A stretch of 64,000 nucleotides of DNA. Origin: Shimia abyssi. GTDB lineage: Bacteria > Pseudomonadota > Alphaproteobacteria > Rhodobacterales > Rhodobacteraceae. A program made the translations under genes and the position numbers. Of this stretch, positions 26,205 through 35,308 are shown piece after piece. Every line of letters begins with the position of its first letter. Position 1 is the first letter of the stretch. The notes beneath the pieces were generated by a model that did not search any database, had not been told where the DNA came from, and saw only the letters and a list, made by a program, of their open reading frames with translations. Location of the stretch: assembly GCF_003014475.1 (NCBI RefSeq), contig NZ_PYGJ01000004.1, forward strand, positions 62,001 to 126,000. The letters run 5' to 3'.

Positions 26205-27248
26205 TTAAAATGGCATCGGATGTGCAATGTGTACCTGATCCAGCTCCGCCATAACCTCATCGCTCAACCGCAATCCATCGACCTTCAGGATATGCTCCAG
26301 CTGCGGCAGCGTTGTTGCGCCAAAGATTGAGCTGCACATAAACGGCCGCTGCAAGGTAAAGGCTAACGCCATATGCACGAGATCCAAGCTGTGGCGCTCG
26401 GCAACGTCCACATAGGCATCCACTGCCGCAAAAGCCCGCAGTGTGGTGCGACCGCCCAAGGTGTCCTGCAACGTCTTGCGCGACCCTGCTGGCACAACAC
26501 CGCCCTGATACTTGCCAGTCAACAAACCAGTGGCCAACGGCGAAAACGCCAATAAACCGACATCTTCGTTGACGCTCATCTCAGCCATATCGGTGTCGTA
26601 AAGACGGCACAGCAGCGAGTATTCGTTCTGCACCGTCGCCACACGCGGGCCGCCCACGTCCTCGGCCACGTCCAGCCATTTTGTTGTGCCCCAGGCACTT
26701 TCGTTGCTTAACCCAAACGCTCGGATGCGCCCCTTTTCAACCTCACGCTGCAACGCACCCAGCGCGTCTTGCATATGCGCAATCGTTGACGCCCGGTCTT
26801 GTGCAGATGGATCATATTTCCAGTTCTGGCGGAACATGTATGACCCGCGATTGGGCCAGTGAAATTGATAGAGATCGATATAGTCGGTTTGCAACCGTTT
26901 CAACGAGCCCTCGACTGCCTCCGGAATACTTTCCGCCGTGATCGGCCCGCCCTCGCGGATATGCTTCAACCCGGTGCCCGAGTGTTTCGTCGCCACCACC
27001 ACGTCACCGCGCCGACCGGATTTGGCAATCCAGCTACCAACATATTCCTCACTGCTGCCCTGCGTTTCGGCGGTGATTGGGTTTACCGGATACATTTCTG
27101 CTGTATCTACAAAGGTAACACCACCATCCAACGCCATATCGATCTGTTTATGCGCATCGGCCTCATTGACCTGAGTACCAAACAGCATCGTGCCCAGGCA
27201 CAGTTCCGTCACTTCGATGCCAGTGCGGCCCAAAGGGTTCATCTTCAT
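26205..27248 (-). CDS. Aldo/keto reductase, Tas-like
   Basis: A 347-aa NADP-dependent aldo/keto reductase resembling E. coli Tas. N-terminal GRTGIEVTELCLGTMLFGTQ, catalytic Asp48 and Tyr53 in FVDTAEMYP, the NPITAETQGSSEEYVGSWIA segment specific to the Tas branch, Lys in VVATKHSG and His in LYQFHWPN are visible. C-terminal CSSIFGATTLPQLEHIL is the cofactor-binding end. It is cytoplasmic. The substrate cannot be told from the sequence. It lies downstream of the ureohydrolase gene on the minus strand with a gap of about 96 bp. Confidence 0.88.
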   Translation of the reverse strand: MKMNPLGRTGIEVTELCLGTMLFGTQVNEADAHKQIDMALDGGVTFVDTAEMYPVNPITAETQGSSEEYVGSWIAKSGRRGDVVVATKHSGTGLKHIREGGPITAESIPEAVEGSLKRLQTDYIDLYQFHWPNRGSYMFRQNWKYDPSAQDRASTIAHMQDALGALQREVEKGRIRAFGLSNESAWGTTKWLDVAEDVGGPRVATVQNEYSLLCRLYDTDMAEMSVNEDVGLLAFSPLATGLLTGKYQGGVVPAGSRKTLQDTLGGRTTLRAFAAVDAYVDVAERHSLDLVHMALAFTLQRPFMCSSIFGATTLPQLEHILKVDGLRLSDEVMAELDQVHIAHPMPF

Positions 27249-27344
27249 GATTTTCGTCCTGTCTCAATCGCGTTTGTCGGCACCGTAAACCTTGCCCTGG
27301 CGCGCGCAAGAGGAACAACCGACTATTCACATCCGCGCGATGGC

Positions 27345-28304
27345 TTACCGAACCCCGCGCGCGTGAAAGATGAACCCCAACAGGTTCAACAAAACCTGCG
27401 CTGCCAAGATCGCGGTTGAACCCGTCTGGTCATAGTCTGGCGCGACTTCGACCAAATCGATGCCAACCACCTCATGCCGCTGCGCAAGTGCCTGCAACAT
27501 TTCCAAAACGTCATAATACAGAAACCCACCATGGCTTGGCGTACCGGTCCCCGGCGCAATGGATGGGCAGAATGCATCAATATCAATCGTTACATATACC
27601 CGCGCGCCGTCTGGAATGCGGTCGATCACACCCGCAGGCCCCAAAGTGCGCGCCTGCCGCACACTTAGAATATCGCTGCCCATATCTCGCGCATCGGCAT
27701 AGCCCTCCTTGGCGGTGGAACTCACATTGCGAATACCGACCTGTGTCAGCCCGGTGACATACCCCTTTTCCGCCGCGCGCCGCATTGGGTTGCCGTGCCC
27801 GTGGCGGACCCCATGGCGCTCGTCCACAAAATCCAGATGCGCATCAATTTGCAGAATATGAATGTCGCCCTGCCCTTCAAACGCGTTCACGCAAGGGATG
27901 TTGATCGAATGGTCCCCTCCAATCACCACCGGCAGCGCTCCGGCGGCTAGCATCGCCCGCACCCCGGCCTCAATATTTGCATGGCTTTTCTCGGTCTGCG
28001 TGTGCACGATATCGGCATCTCCGATATCCACCATCCGCACCGATCCTGGCAAATATGTTGCGTCGTCTTCGTGGTCGTAGGCCCCGGCATGGCCAAAGCT
28101 GAACAGGGTCGACGCCTCTCGCACTGCGCGCGGGCCAAACCGGGCACCGCTGCGCCACTGGGTGCCAAAATCAAACGGCGCGCCCATCACGGCGACATCC
28201 GCGTCAATGGCGCTCCAATCCTCGACATAGGCGCGTTTGCCAAAGGTCGAGATCCCGACGAAAGGCAGGTTCAGCCTGCCGCCCTCATAACCATGCTCGC
28301 TCAT
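27345..28304 (-). CDS. Ureohydrolase (agmatinase family)
   Basis: A 319-aa arginase/agmatinase-family enzyme releasing urea from a guanidino compound. Metal-binding motifs: VIGGDHSIN, QIDAHLDFVDE and VTIDIDAFCPS. The HGVRHGHGNPMRRAAE segment is typical of agmatinase and guanidinobutyrase members. The start at 28304 (MSEHGYEGGR) follows an AGGGGCGAGG sequence; the frame runs 26 codons upstream without homology. It is divergent from the ImuA-like gene, with the SOS-type box between them. Substrate is agmatine, guanidinobutyrate or a related compound; not resolved. Confidence 0.85.
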   Translation of the reverse strand: MSEHGYEGGRLNLPFVGISTFGKRAYVEDWSAIDADVAVMGAPFDFGTQWRSGARFGPRAVREASTLFSFGHAGAYDHEDDATYLPGSVRMVDIGDADIVHTQTEKSHANIEAGVRAMLAAGALPVVIGGDHSINIPCVNAFEGQGDIHILQIDAHLDFVDERHGVRHGHGNPMRRAAEKGYVTGLTQVGIRNVSSTAKEGYADARDMGSDILSVRQARTLGPAGVIDRIPDGARVYVTIDIDAFCPSIAPGTGTPSHGGFLYYDVLEMLQALAQRHEVVGIDLVEVAPDYDQTGSTAILAAQVLLNLLGFIFHARGVR

Positions 28305-28376
28305 TTCGCCTCGCCCCTTTCTGCAATCGCGATACGTTGCCGGAAATTCCGCTGCGGGTAAAGACACCCAGCTTGA

Positions 28377-28391
28377 GAACAAAAAGTGAAC
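28377..28391. promoter_or_regulatory. LexA (SOS) box GAAC-N7-GAAC
   Basis: GAAC at 28377 and GAAC at 28388 with seven bases between is the direct-repeat LexA site of alphaproteobacteria. It ends 17 bp before the ATG of the ImuA-like gene and 73 bp from the ureohydrolase start. The adjacent gene being a mutasome-type protein supports the call. Confidence 0.75.
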
Positions 28392-28408
28392 ATGATAGGT
28401 TTAACCTC

Positions 28409-29074
28409 ATGGCGACTCACCTCTTCAAACGCGCGCCGGAACGACCTCGCCCCACGTTGCAGGTGGCCCCCGGCATCACCCTTGCCCTTGCCCGCCTGCA
28501 CGAGGCGTGTGGCAGTGCCCGATATACCTTTGCCCTGTGGCTGGCACGCCAGACACGCGGCCCCGTTTTCTGGATCGCCACGGATTGGAGCGGTGCGCCC
28601 CTCTACCCCGATGGTATTGCCCGCTTCGTGCATCCGGGCCGTTTCACTTTTATTGCGCCCCGCCGCCCCGAGGATGTGCTCTGGGCGATGGAGGAAACCC
28701 TGCGCGCCGGACTGGTGCCGCTGGTGGTCGCTGATCTGCCCGGCCTCCCCGCCCTGACCCCGGTCCGCCGCCTGCATCTGGCCGCAGAAACAGGCGCGGC
28801 AGAGAGTGGTCAGCCCCCGCTCGGCCTGATCCTGACGCCGGGGGATGGCGGTGCACAAGGGGTCGAAAGCCGCTGGCACATGGCTGCCGCGCATATCGCC
28901 CAAGACGACAGCTGGATCCTCACCCGCCTGCGCGCCCGCACCGACCCGGTCAAGCGTTGGCGGCTCTCCGGCCTGCCCAAAGAGGCAAAGCTGAACCCGG
29001 ACTGCGCTGAAAAAACCGCCGAAAATCAAGACGCCGCAAAGGCTCATCATACCAATGACAAGGTTTCAGCATGA
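28409..29074 (+). CDS. ImuA-like protein (SOS mutasome accessory)
   Basis: A 221-aa RecA/SulA-related protein of the ImuA type, which works with ImuB and DnaE2 in damage-induced mutagenesis. Recognisable features are the PGITLALARLHEACGSARYT region, the hydrophobic FALWLARQTRGPVFWIATDW strand, SGAPLYPDGIARF and DVLWAMEETLRAGLVPLVVA. A LexA box lies just upstream. No imuB or dnaE2 follows: downstream is an 11-codon reading frame overlapping the stop and then an MFS gene. The C-terminal tail is Asp/Lys-rich. The function is inferred from family and SOS box. Confidence 0.72.
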   Translation: MATHLFKRAPERPRPTLQVAPGITLALARLHEACGSARYTFALWLARQTRGPVFWIATDWSGAPLYPDGIARFVHPGRFTFIAPRRPEDVLWAMEETLRAGLVPLVVADLPGLPALTPVRRLHLAAETGAAESGQPPLGLILTPGDGGAQGVESRWHMAAAHIAQDDSWILTRLRARTDPVKRWRLSGLPKEAKLNPDCAEKTAENQDAAKAHHTNDKVSA

Positions 29075-29212
29075 CGAAAGGCCACACAATGAAAAGTCAA
29101 AGGTAGCCATCTCTCCGCGAAACCACTAAACCGAACCAAACACCCAAAAACGACACGCTCAAGTCGAATAACCACAAGCCCATCCCCACCCATCCGCGAT
29201 GCTGGACCTGTT

Positions 29213-30481
29213 ATGCGACTGATGATCTCCTTTTCTGCCCTGTTTCTGTCGGTGGTTCTCCTGCAACTCAGCACAGGTGGCGTCGGCCCGCTCGACGCAA
29301 TCTCCGGCATCGCGCTCGATTTCACCACCTCGCAAATCGGTCTCTTGGGCTCTGCGCATTTCTTTGGCTTCTTCATCGGCTGCTGGTTCGCACCACGACT
29401 GATGGGCAGCATTGGCCATTCACGCGCCTTTGCCGCCTTTACCGCCACCGGTGCCATTGGCCTGTTGGCCCACTTCCTGATCATCGACCCTATCGCATGG
29501 GCCGTGATGCGCGTTGCCTCCGGCCTATGTGTTGCGGGGTGCTACACCGTGGTCGAGGCATGGTTGCAGGCCAAGGTCACCAACGAAAACCGTGGTCGGG
29601 CCATGGGCACCTACCGCGTGGTCGATATGGGCGCATCTCTCGCGGCTCAGCTGGTGATTGGCGTGCTGGAACCCGCCTCTTACGTCTCTTACAACCTGCT
29701 CGCCCTGCTTTGCTGTGCCGCTCTTTTACCGATCACGCTCACCAAAGCTTCACAACCTGCCACCCCCAGCGCACCGCGCCTGCGGCCCATGCTGGCAGTT
29801 TCACGATCGCCTTTGGCCGCCGCCGGGGTGCTCGTCGCCGCGCTCAGCGCCGCCAGCTTCCGCATGGTCGGCCCGGTTTATGGCACCGAGGTCGGGCTGG
29901 CCACTGGGCAAATTGCCTGGTTCCTCGCCGCTTTTGTTCTGGGCGGCGCGCTCGCGCAATACCCAGTCGGCTGGCTGGCTGATAAATTTGACCGCCGTTG
30001 GGTGTTAATCTGGCTTTCTGGTGCTGCCGTTTTCTCTTGTATGACAACCATCCTGATCGGCGGTGGCAACACCACCTTGGTCATGATGAACGCCACATTC
30101 TTTGGCCTGACATCTTTCCCGATCTATTCAGTTGCAGCAGCACACGCCAACGATTTTGCCACGTCCGAAGAAAGGGTCGAGCTATCCGCGGCACTGATGT
30201 TTTTCTTTGCCCTTGGCGCCATTGCAGCGCCCCTCTTTGCTTCGGGGTTGATCCAGCGCTTTGGCCCCTCCGCGCTTTTCATGATGATCGCAACCGGCCA
30301 CGTTGTTCTCATCCTGTTTGGTCTAAACCGGATGCGCGCCCGTCCCACGGTGGAAAATCGCACTCGGTACATCTATGCGCCTCGTACGTCCTTCACCATC
30401 GGTCGCTTGACCCGCCGCCAACGCGAAGCCAAGCCAGATGTCAAATCGGATGAAAATGACACCGACGCGAAACCGACGTAA
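29213..30481 (+). CDS. MFS transporter (YcaD-type)
   Basis: A 422-aa major facilitator protein with about 12 transmembrane segments. The first helix MISFSALFLSVVLLQL begins almost at once, and the loop motif QAKVTNENRGRAMGTYRVVD after helix 5 and AQYPVGWLADKFDRRW in the second half match YcaD-like carriers. The cytoplasmic tail is long and hydrophilic (about 60 aa, many Arg, Asp, Lys). Its last codons overlap an 11-bp-period repeat array. Substrate unknown. It is 138 bp downstream of the ImuA-like gene. Confidence 0.85.
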   Translation: MRLMISFSALFLSVVLLQLSTGGVGPLDAISGIALDFTTSQIGLLGSAHFFGFFIGCWFAPRLMGSIGHSRAFAAFTATGAIGLLAHFLIIDPIAWAVMRVASGLCVAGCYTVVEAWLQAKVTNENRGRAMGTYRVVDMGASLAAQLVIGVLEPASYVSYNLLALLCCAALLPITLTKASQPATPSAPRLRPMLAVSRSPLAAAGVLVAALSAASFRMVGPVYGTEVGLATGQIAWFLAAFVLGGALAQYPVGWLADKFDRRWVLIWLSGAAVFSCMTTILIGGGNTTLVMMNATFFGLTSFPIYSVAAAHANDFATSEERVELSAALMFFFALGAIAAPLFASGLIQRFGPSALFMMIATGHVVLILFGLNRMRARPTVENRTRYIYAPRTSFTIGRLTRRQREAKPDVKSDENDTDAKPT

Positions 30482-30500
30482 TACCGACGCAATACCGACG
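30461..30500 (+). repeat. Array of four ACCGACG heptamers, exact 11-bp period
   Basis: ACCGACG starts at 30461, 30472, 30483 and 30494, each followed by a 4-bp variable spacer (CGAA, TAAT, CAAT, TTGC). The first two copies lie in the last codons of the MFS gene; the other two follow it, about 85 bp before metG. The same arrangement occurs in opposite orientation at 53039-53078. The 11-bp period is close to one DNA turn, so the copies face the same side of the helix. A protein-binding array is an inference. Confidence 0.7.
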
Positions 30501-30584
30501 TTGCATTTTCACCCGATTTAGCCCTCTGGAACTGCACGCCGGATTGGGCTAGACGGGGCCGAACAGCAGTTTAGGAAACCTGAT

Positions 30585-32297
30585 ATGGCGCGCCATCTGA
30601 TCACCTCGGCCCTTCCGTATATCAACGGCATTAAGCACTTGGGAAACCTCGTCGGCAGCCAGCTGCCCGCTGATCTTTTCGCCCGCTACATGCGCGGTCG
30701 CGGCCGCGAGGTTCTGTTCCTATGCGCCACGGATGAACACGGCACCCCCGCCGAACTCGCCGCCACCAAGGCGGGCAAACCAGTCGAGGATTACTGTGCT
30801 GAACTACATGAAGTGCAAGCGCGCATTGCCGACGGTTTTCGCCTCAGCTTTGACCACTACGGCCGCTCATCCTCACCCCAGAATCACGCCCTGACCCAGC
30901 ACTTCGCCGGGCGGTTGGCAGACCTTGGGCTGATCAGTGAAGTCACTGAAAAACAAATGTATTCCAACGCGGATGGCCGCTTTTTGCCGGACCGCTACAT
31001 AGAGGGCACCTGCCCCAATTGCGGCTTTGAAAGCGCACGTGGCGACCAGTGCGACAACTGCACCAAACAGCTTGATCCAACCGACCTGATCAATCCCTAT
31101 TCCACGATTTCCGGCTCTACCGATCTTGAAGAACGTGAGACAAAGCACCTGTTTCTGCGCCAATCCGAAATGCGCGAAAAGCTGCAAAACTGGATCGACA
31201 CCAAGGCCGATTGGCCAATCCTGACCACATCCATCGCCAACAAATGGCTGAACGATGGAGACGGCCTTCAGGATCGCGGCATCACCCGTGATCTGGACTG
31301 GGGCATCCCAGTCAAACGCGGTGCTGAAGACTGGCCCGGCATGGAAGGCAAGGTTTTTTACGTCTGGTTTGACGCACCCATCGAATACATCGCCTGCGCC
31401 CAGGAATGGGTTGATGCCGGCAAAGGATCTGACTGGGAACGCTGGTGGCGCACCGACAAAGGCGCCGACGATGTGACCTATACGCAGTTCATGGGCAAGG
31501 ATAACGTACCGTTCCACACACTGTCCTTCCCGGCCACAATTCTCGGCTCTCAGGAACCGTGGAAAGCTGTGGATTACATAAAATCTTTCAACTACTTGAA
31601 CTATGATGGCGGCCAGTTCTCCACCTCACGTGGGCGCGGCGTCTTCATGGATCAGGCGCTTGAAATCCTGCCTGCCGACTATTGGCGCTGGTGGTTGCTC
31701 AGCCACGCACCGGAAAGCAGCGACAGCGAATTTACGTGGGAAAACTTCCAGCAATCGGTGAACAAAGACCTCGCCGATGTGCTCGGCAACTTCGTCAGCC
31801 GCGTCACAAAATTCTGCCGTTCCAAATTCGGCGAAGAGGTCCCCACCGGAGGCGCATTTGGCGAAACGGAAACCGCGCTCATCACAGAGCTCACCACCCG
31901 CATTCGCGCCTACGAGGACCATATGTCCTCAATGGAAGTGCGCAAATCTGCGCAAGAGCTGCGTGCCATTTGGGTGGCTGGCAATGAATATCTGCAAAAC
32001 GCCGCCCCTTGGTCGGTGTTCAAAACCGATCCGGAACAGGCCGCTGCACAGATCCGTCTGGCGCTGAACCTGATCCGCCTTTATGCTGTGCTATCCGCGC
32101 CGTTCATCCCCGACGCCAGCAAGGCTCTTTTAGCGGCAATGAACACAGACGACACCTCTTGGCCCGATAATGTGCCCGCAGCACTGGAGGTGCTTAAGCC
32201 GGGGCATGCCTTTACCGTGCCCGACGTAACATTCCGCAAGATATCGGATGAAGAAAGAGAAGACTGGCAAACCCGTTTCGCGGGAAAACGTGACTAA
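30585..32297 (+). CDS. metG: Methionyl-tRNA synthetase
   Basis: A 570-aa class I synthetase that charges initiator and elongator tRNA-Met. Signature regions: [17 protein letters not shown] (HIGH-type), a zinc knuckle with [17 protein letters not shown], the ATP site [19 protein letters not shown], and [12 protein letters not shown] (KMSKS-type). No C-terminal dimerisation domain is present, as often in alphaproteobacteria. The start at 30585 is preceded by AGGAAA. Its promoter region overlaps the repeat array at 30461-30500. Confidence 0.96.
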   Translation: MARHLITSALPYINGIKHLGNLVGSQLPADLFARYMRGRGREVLFLCATDEHGTPAELAATKAGKPVEDYCAELHEVQARIADGFRLSFDHYGRSSSPQNHALTQHFAGRLADLGLISEVTEKQMYSNADGRFLPDRYIEGTCPNCGFESARGDQCDNCTKQLDPTDLINPYSTISGSTDLEERETKHLFLRQSEMREKLQNWIDTKADWPILTTSIANKWLNDGDGLQDRGITRDLDWGIPVKRGAEDWPGMEGKVFYVWFDAPIEYIACAQEWVDAGKGSDWERWWRTDKGADDVTYTQFMGKDNVPFHTLSFPATILGSQEPWKAVDYIKSFNYLNYDGGQFSTSRGRGVFMDQALEILPADYWRWWLLSHAPESSDSEFTWENFQQSVNKDLADVLGNFVSRVTKFCRSKFGEEVPTGGAFGETETALITELTTRIRAYEDHMSSMEVRKSAQELRAIWVAGNEYLQNAAPWSVFKTDPEQAAAQIRLALNLIRLYAVLSAPFIPDASKALLAAMNTDDTSWPDNVPAALEVLKPGHAFTVPDVTFRKISDEEREDWQTRFAGKRD

Positions 32298-32464
32298 GCT
32301 AATAGCAAAAACTTATTTTCGCGACCTCTAACCAACTTGCAGACACGCAGGTCGGCCCCTACGCTTCTATTATAAATGCCCTTGTGGCAATGCGTCAGCG
32401 TTGGAAGAGGAGCCACGCTCACGTCGCCGCCCGAGGCATGCAAAACGCATACTGGGAGGATATC

Positions 32465-33448
32465 ATGAAACTAGTTGGTGCATTAGCTGCCAGCGTGGCC
32501 CTGTTCATCGGGTCCGCTGCATCGGCCAAAGACCTGAGCCTGTCATACTTCATGGGACCAAAACATCCGATGAATGGCGCGGTGTTCACGCCCTTTGCTG
32601 AGAAGCTGGCCGAAGTATCCGGCGGCGAAATGACTGTCACTCAGTTTGCTGGCGGCGCGTTGAATTCAGCCCCTCCCAAGCAATATTCCATCCTGCTTGA
32701 CGGAGTTGCGGACGTGGCCTTTCACTTGCCGGGATACACGGCACAGTTGTTTCCGATTGCCACATCCGTGACCACGCCCAACATGTGCGACACCGCCGTG
32801 GATTGTACCGAAGCCATGTGGCGCGCTTATGACGTGATTGAGAACGAATTTGACGCCAAGATCCTGGCGCTTTGGGCAAACAGCCCGCAGGTTCTGTTCT
32901 CCAAGGATACAGCAATCCGCACGTTGGAAGACCTCGACGGGAAAATCGTGCGCGTAACGTCAGCGCAGGACATCCCGTTTACCGAAGCATTAGGCGCCTC
33001 GGCTGTGTCGCAACCGGTGAGCGTGATCAATCAAAACCTTGCGAATGGTGTGGTCGACGTGGTGTCCATAGACCCATCCGCCGCCCTGTCGTTCAAGTTG
33101 CATGAGCCGACCAACTACATCACTGTTGGCGTCCCGGGTGCAGGGTCTGCCTTTATTTTATTGATGAACAAGGGGGTCTATGGCGGTCTGTCCGATCAGG
33201 AAAAGGCGTGGGTCGACGAAGCGTCAGGCAAATGGCTGTCGATGCAGGGCGCAAAAGCTTATGACGCCATCGCTCAAAAAGCGCTGGATGTGTCTGCCAA
33301 AAATGGTGTGGACATTATCAATCTGTCCGATGAAGAGGCCGCGCGTTGGGATGCAGCTATTCAACCGGCAATGGACGCATGGATGGCATCTGAGGTTGGT
33401 CAGGGGCTTACTGGTGCGGACGTTACAAAGCTGATGCAGGGGAACTGA
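32465..33448 (+). CDS. TRAP transporter solute-binding protein (DctP type)
   Basis: A 327-aa periplasmic binding protein with signal peptide MKLVGALAASVALFIGSAASA. The mature protein shows the DctP fold: LAEVSGGEMTVTQFAGGALN near the N-terminus, SPQVLFSKDTAIRTLEDLDG and GKIVRVTSAQDIPFTEALGA. It begins the DctPQM block. The start at 32465 has GGGAGGA upstream. The ligand is not determined; neighbours (aminotransferase, BKACE, demethylase) suggest an amine or organic acid. Confidence 0.88.
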   Translation: MKLVGALAASVALFIGSAASAKDLSLSYFMGPKHPMNGAVFTPFAEKLAEVSGGEMTVTQFAGGALNSAPPKQYSILLDGVADVAFHLPGYTAQLFPIATSVTTPNMCDTAVDCTEAMWRAYDVIENEFDAKILALWANSPQVLFSKDTAIRTLEDLDGKIVRVTSAQDIPFTEALGASAVSQPVSVINQNLANGVVDVVSIDPSAALSFKLHEPTNYITVGVPGAGSAFILLMNKGVYGGLSDQEKAWVDEASGKWLSMQGAKAYDAIAQKALDVSAKNGVDIINLSDEEAARWDAAIQPAMDAWMASEVGQGLTGADVTKLMQGN

Positions 33449-33459
33449 GCGTTCTCCGT

Positions 33460-33984
33460 ATGACTGCGCACAAACTAAACAAGTTTGAAAACGCACTGGC
33501 CGCAATTGCATCTCTATTTGCGATTGCGGGCGGCTTGGCTTTGGTCGTTCTGGTCGCGATTACCGGCGTGTCGGTGTTTTATCGCTATGTTTTGCGCGCG
33601 CCCATTTTCGGGATCGAAGACCTCTCGACCATGTCTCTCACCGTGATTGTCGCTGCATCGGTTGCGTGGACCGCCATTCACAAAGGTCACGTATCGGTCA
33701 ATATCATCACGATTTTTGCTGGGCGGGCTTTCACCCGGTTTACTGATGCCATCGGACGTTTGCTCGCCTTTGCCATGATGGCGTTCGCGTCTTACGCGCT
33801 TTTTGTTAAGGGCAGCTGCGGAATGCCTTGCGGTGCGATGACGTCAAATCTCGGCATTATTCACACACCTTTCTACTACGTGCTTGGTCTGGCCATGGGC
33901 TTTTTTGCGGCCCTGATCCTGACTCACTTGATCATCGGCTTGCTGCATTGGTCAGGCGATGATCCGAACGAGGTAGCCGACTGA
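33460..33984 (+). CDS. TRAP transporter small permease (DctQ type)
   Basis: A 174-aa membrane protein with four transmembrane helices, beginning with LAAIASLFAIAGGLALVVLV. GVSVFYRYVLRAPIFGIEDL is the typical segment after the first helix. It lies 11 bp after the binding-protein gene and its last base is the first of the large permease start (ATGG overlap 33984). Acts as partner of the DctM-type subunit in the inner membrane. Confidence 0.88.
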   Translation: MTAHKLNKFENALAAIASLFAIAGGLALVVLVAITGVSVFYRYVLRAPIFGIEDLSTMSLTVIVAASVAWTAIHKGHVSVNIITIFAGRAFTRFTDAIGRLLAFAMMAFASYALFVKGSCGMPCGAMTSNLGIIHTPFYYVLGLAMGFFAALILTHLIIGLLHWSGDDPNEVAD

Positions 33985-35288
33985 TGGATAGAGAAACAAT
34001 CGCGGCGACCGGGTTCATCGCGCTGTTCGTCCTGCTATTCATCCGGGTACCTGTGGGCCTTGCCATGATGATCGCAGGAGGTTTGGGGATTTACCTCATC
34101 CGCCCTCCCGCCGCCATGCCGGTCATTGCGGGCGAAATATTTGGCGAGGCGTCGAACTATCCACTTACCATCCTGCCGTTGTTCATCCTGATGGGCAATT
34201 TGGCGGGGGTGTCGGGTATGAGCCGCGATCTCTACGATGCGGCACATAGCTGGTTTGGCCATCTCAAGGGAGGATTGGCCTCGGCCACTATTGTCGGCTG
34301 CGCCGGGTTCTCAGCACTCTCCGGCTCGTCGCTCGCAGCGGCCCTTACCATGGGCCGTGTCAGCCTGCCAGAGATGCAACGCTACAAATATCACGACGGC
34401 CTTGCCACAGGTGCGGTTGCAGCAGGTGGCACATTGGGCATCCTGATCCCGCCGTCAGCCGGGTTCGTAGTTTATGCCATTCTTACTGAAGAGAGCATTG
34501 GCCGTTTGTTCATGGCCGGTGTGTTGCCCGGTCTTCTGCTAACGGCGATGTTCATTATTGCGATCTGGCTCGTTGTAACGGCGACGCCCAGCAAAGCGCC
34601 CAGCGCCGCCGAGCGAGCGCCGCTTGGCATTCGCCTGCGCCAGCTTGGGCGGGCTGGATGGATCATCGGGATCATCCTGATAACAATTGGCGGCATTTAC
34701 GCAGGAGTTTTCTCCGCGATTGAGGCCGCCGGGGTTGGTGCCATTCTGGCCTTTCTGGTCACAATTATGCGTCGCGCGCTGACTTGGACCAATATCAAGG
34801 ATGTCACCTCATCCGCCCTCAAATCCACAGGCACGGTCTTTCTCATCTTGTTCGGCGCATTTGTGTTCAAAACCTTTGTTGGTTTCACCGGATTGCCGAT
34901 CAAAATGACTGGCTGGGTCGAGGCTCAGGGTTTTAGCGGGATGCAGGTCGTGATTGCCATCCTGATCATGTTCATGGTGCTTGGCACTTTCCTCGAAGGA
35001 TTTGCCATACTGGTTCTCGCCGTGCCGTTGGTTCAACCCATATTGGAGTCCCTTGGTGTCGACATGATCTGGTTTGGTGTTCTGATGGTGATCGTTTTGG
35101 AAATGGCTCTGATCTCGCCACCCGTCGGGATCAATGTATTTGTAGTCAAAGGGATTGCGCCAAATGTGCCGCTTGGTACGATTTTCCGCGGCATCTGGCC
35201 GTTCTGGTTTGCCATGGCCGCAGTGGTAATTTTGATCGTACTGTTCCCAAACATCGCACTGTTATTGCCCGACTCGATGTTTGGATAA
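33984..35288 (+). CDS. TRAP transporter large permease (DctM type)
   Basis: A 434-aa polytopic permease of the TRAP family with about 12 transmembrane segments. Typical segments are VPVGLAMMIAGGLGIYL, the GCAGFSALSGSSLAAALTMG loop, and GGTLGILIPPSAGFVVYAI; near the C-terminus LISPPVGINVFVVKG is the second conserved hairpin. It overlaps the small-permease gene. A hairpin (35288-35308) follows the stop, shared with the end of the convergent aminotransferase gene. Confidence 0.92.
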   Translation: MDRETIAATGFIALFVLLFIRVPVGLAMMIAGGLGIYLIRPPAAMPVIAGEIFGEASNYPLTILPLFILMGNLAGVSGMSRDLYDAAHSWFGHLKGGLASATIVGCAGFSALSGSSLAAALTMGRVSLPEMQRYKYHDGLATGAVAAGGTLGILIPPSAGFVVYAILTEESIGRLFMAGVLPGLLLTAMFIIAIWLVVTATPSKAPSAAERAPLGIRLRQLGRAGWIIGIILITIGGIYAGVFSAIEAAGVGAILAFLVTIMRRALTWTNIKDVTSSALKSTGTVFLILFGAFVFKTFVGFTGLPIKMTGWVEAQGFSGMQVVIAILIMFMVLGTFLEGFAILVLAVPLVQPILESLGVDMIWFGVLMVIVLEMALISPPVGINVFVVKGIAPNVPLGTIFRGIWPFWFAMAAVVILIVLFPNIALLLPDSMFG

Positions 35289-35308
35289 GCGCCGCTTTAT
35301 GCGGCGCT
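35288..35308. terminator. GC-rich hairpin between convergent genes
   Basis: AGCGCCGC and GCGGCGCT form a perfect 8-bp stem with a 5-nt TTTAT loop. It covers the last base of the DctM stop and the end of the convergent aminotransferase gene. There is no T-run, so it may act as a bidirectional pause or Rho-assisted end. Confidence 0.4.

Noticed and set aside
28301-29050. A 249-codon minus-strand frame opposite the ImuA-like gene
   Set aside because: The plus-strand frame has ImuA blocks and a LexA box; the minus frame has a low-complexity, non-conserved look.
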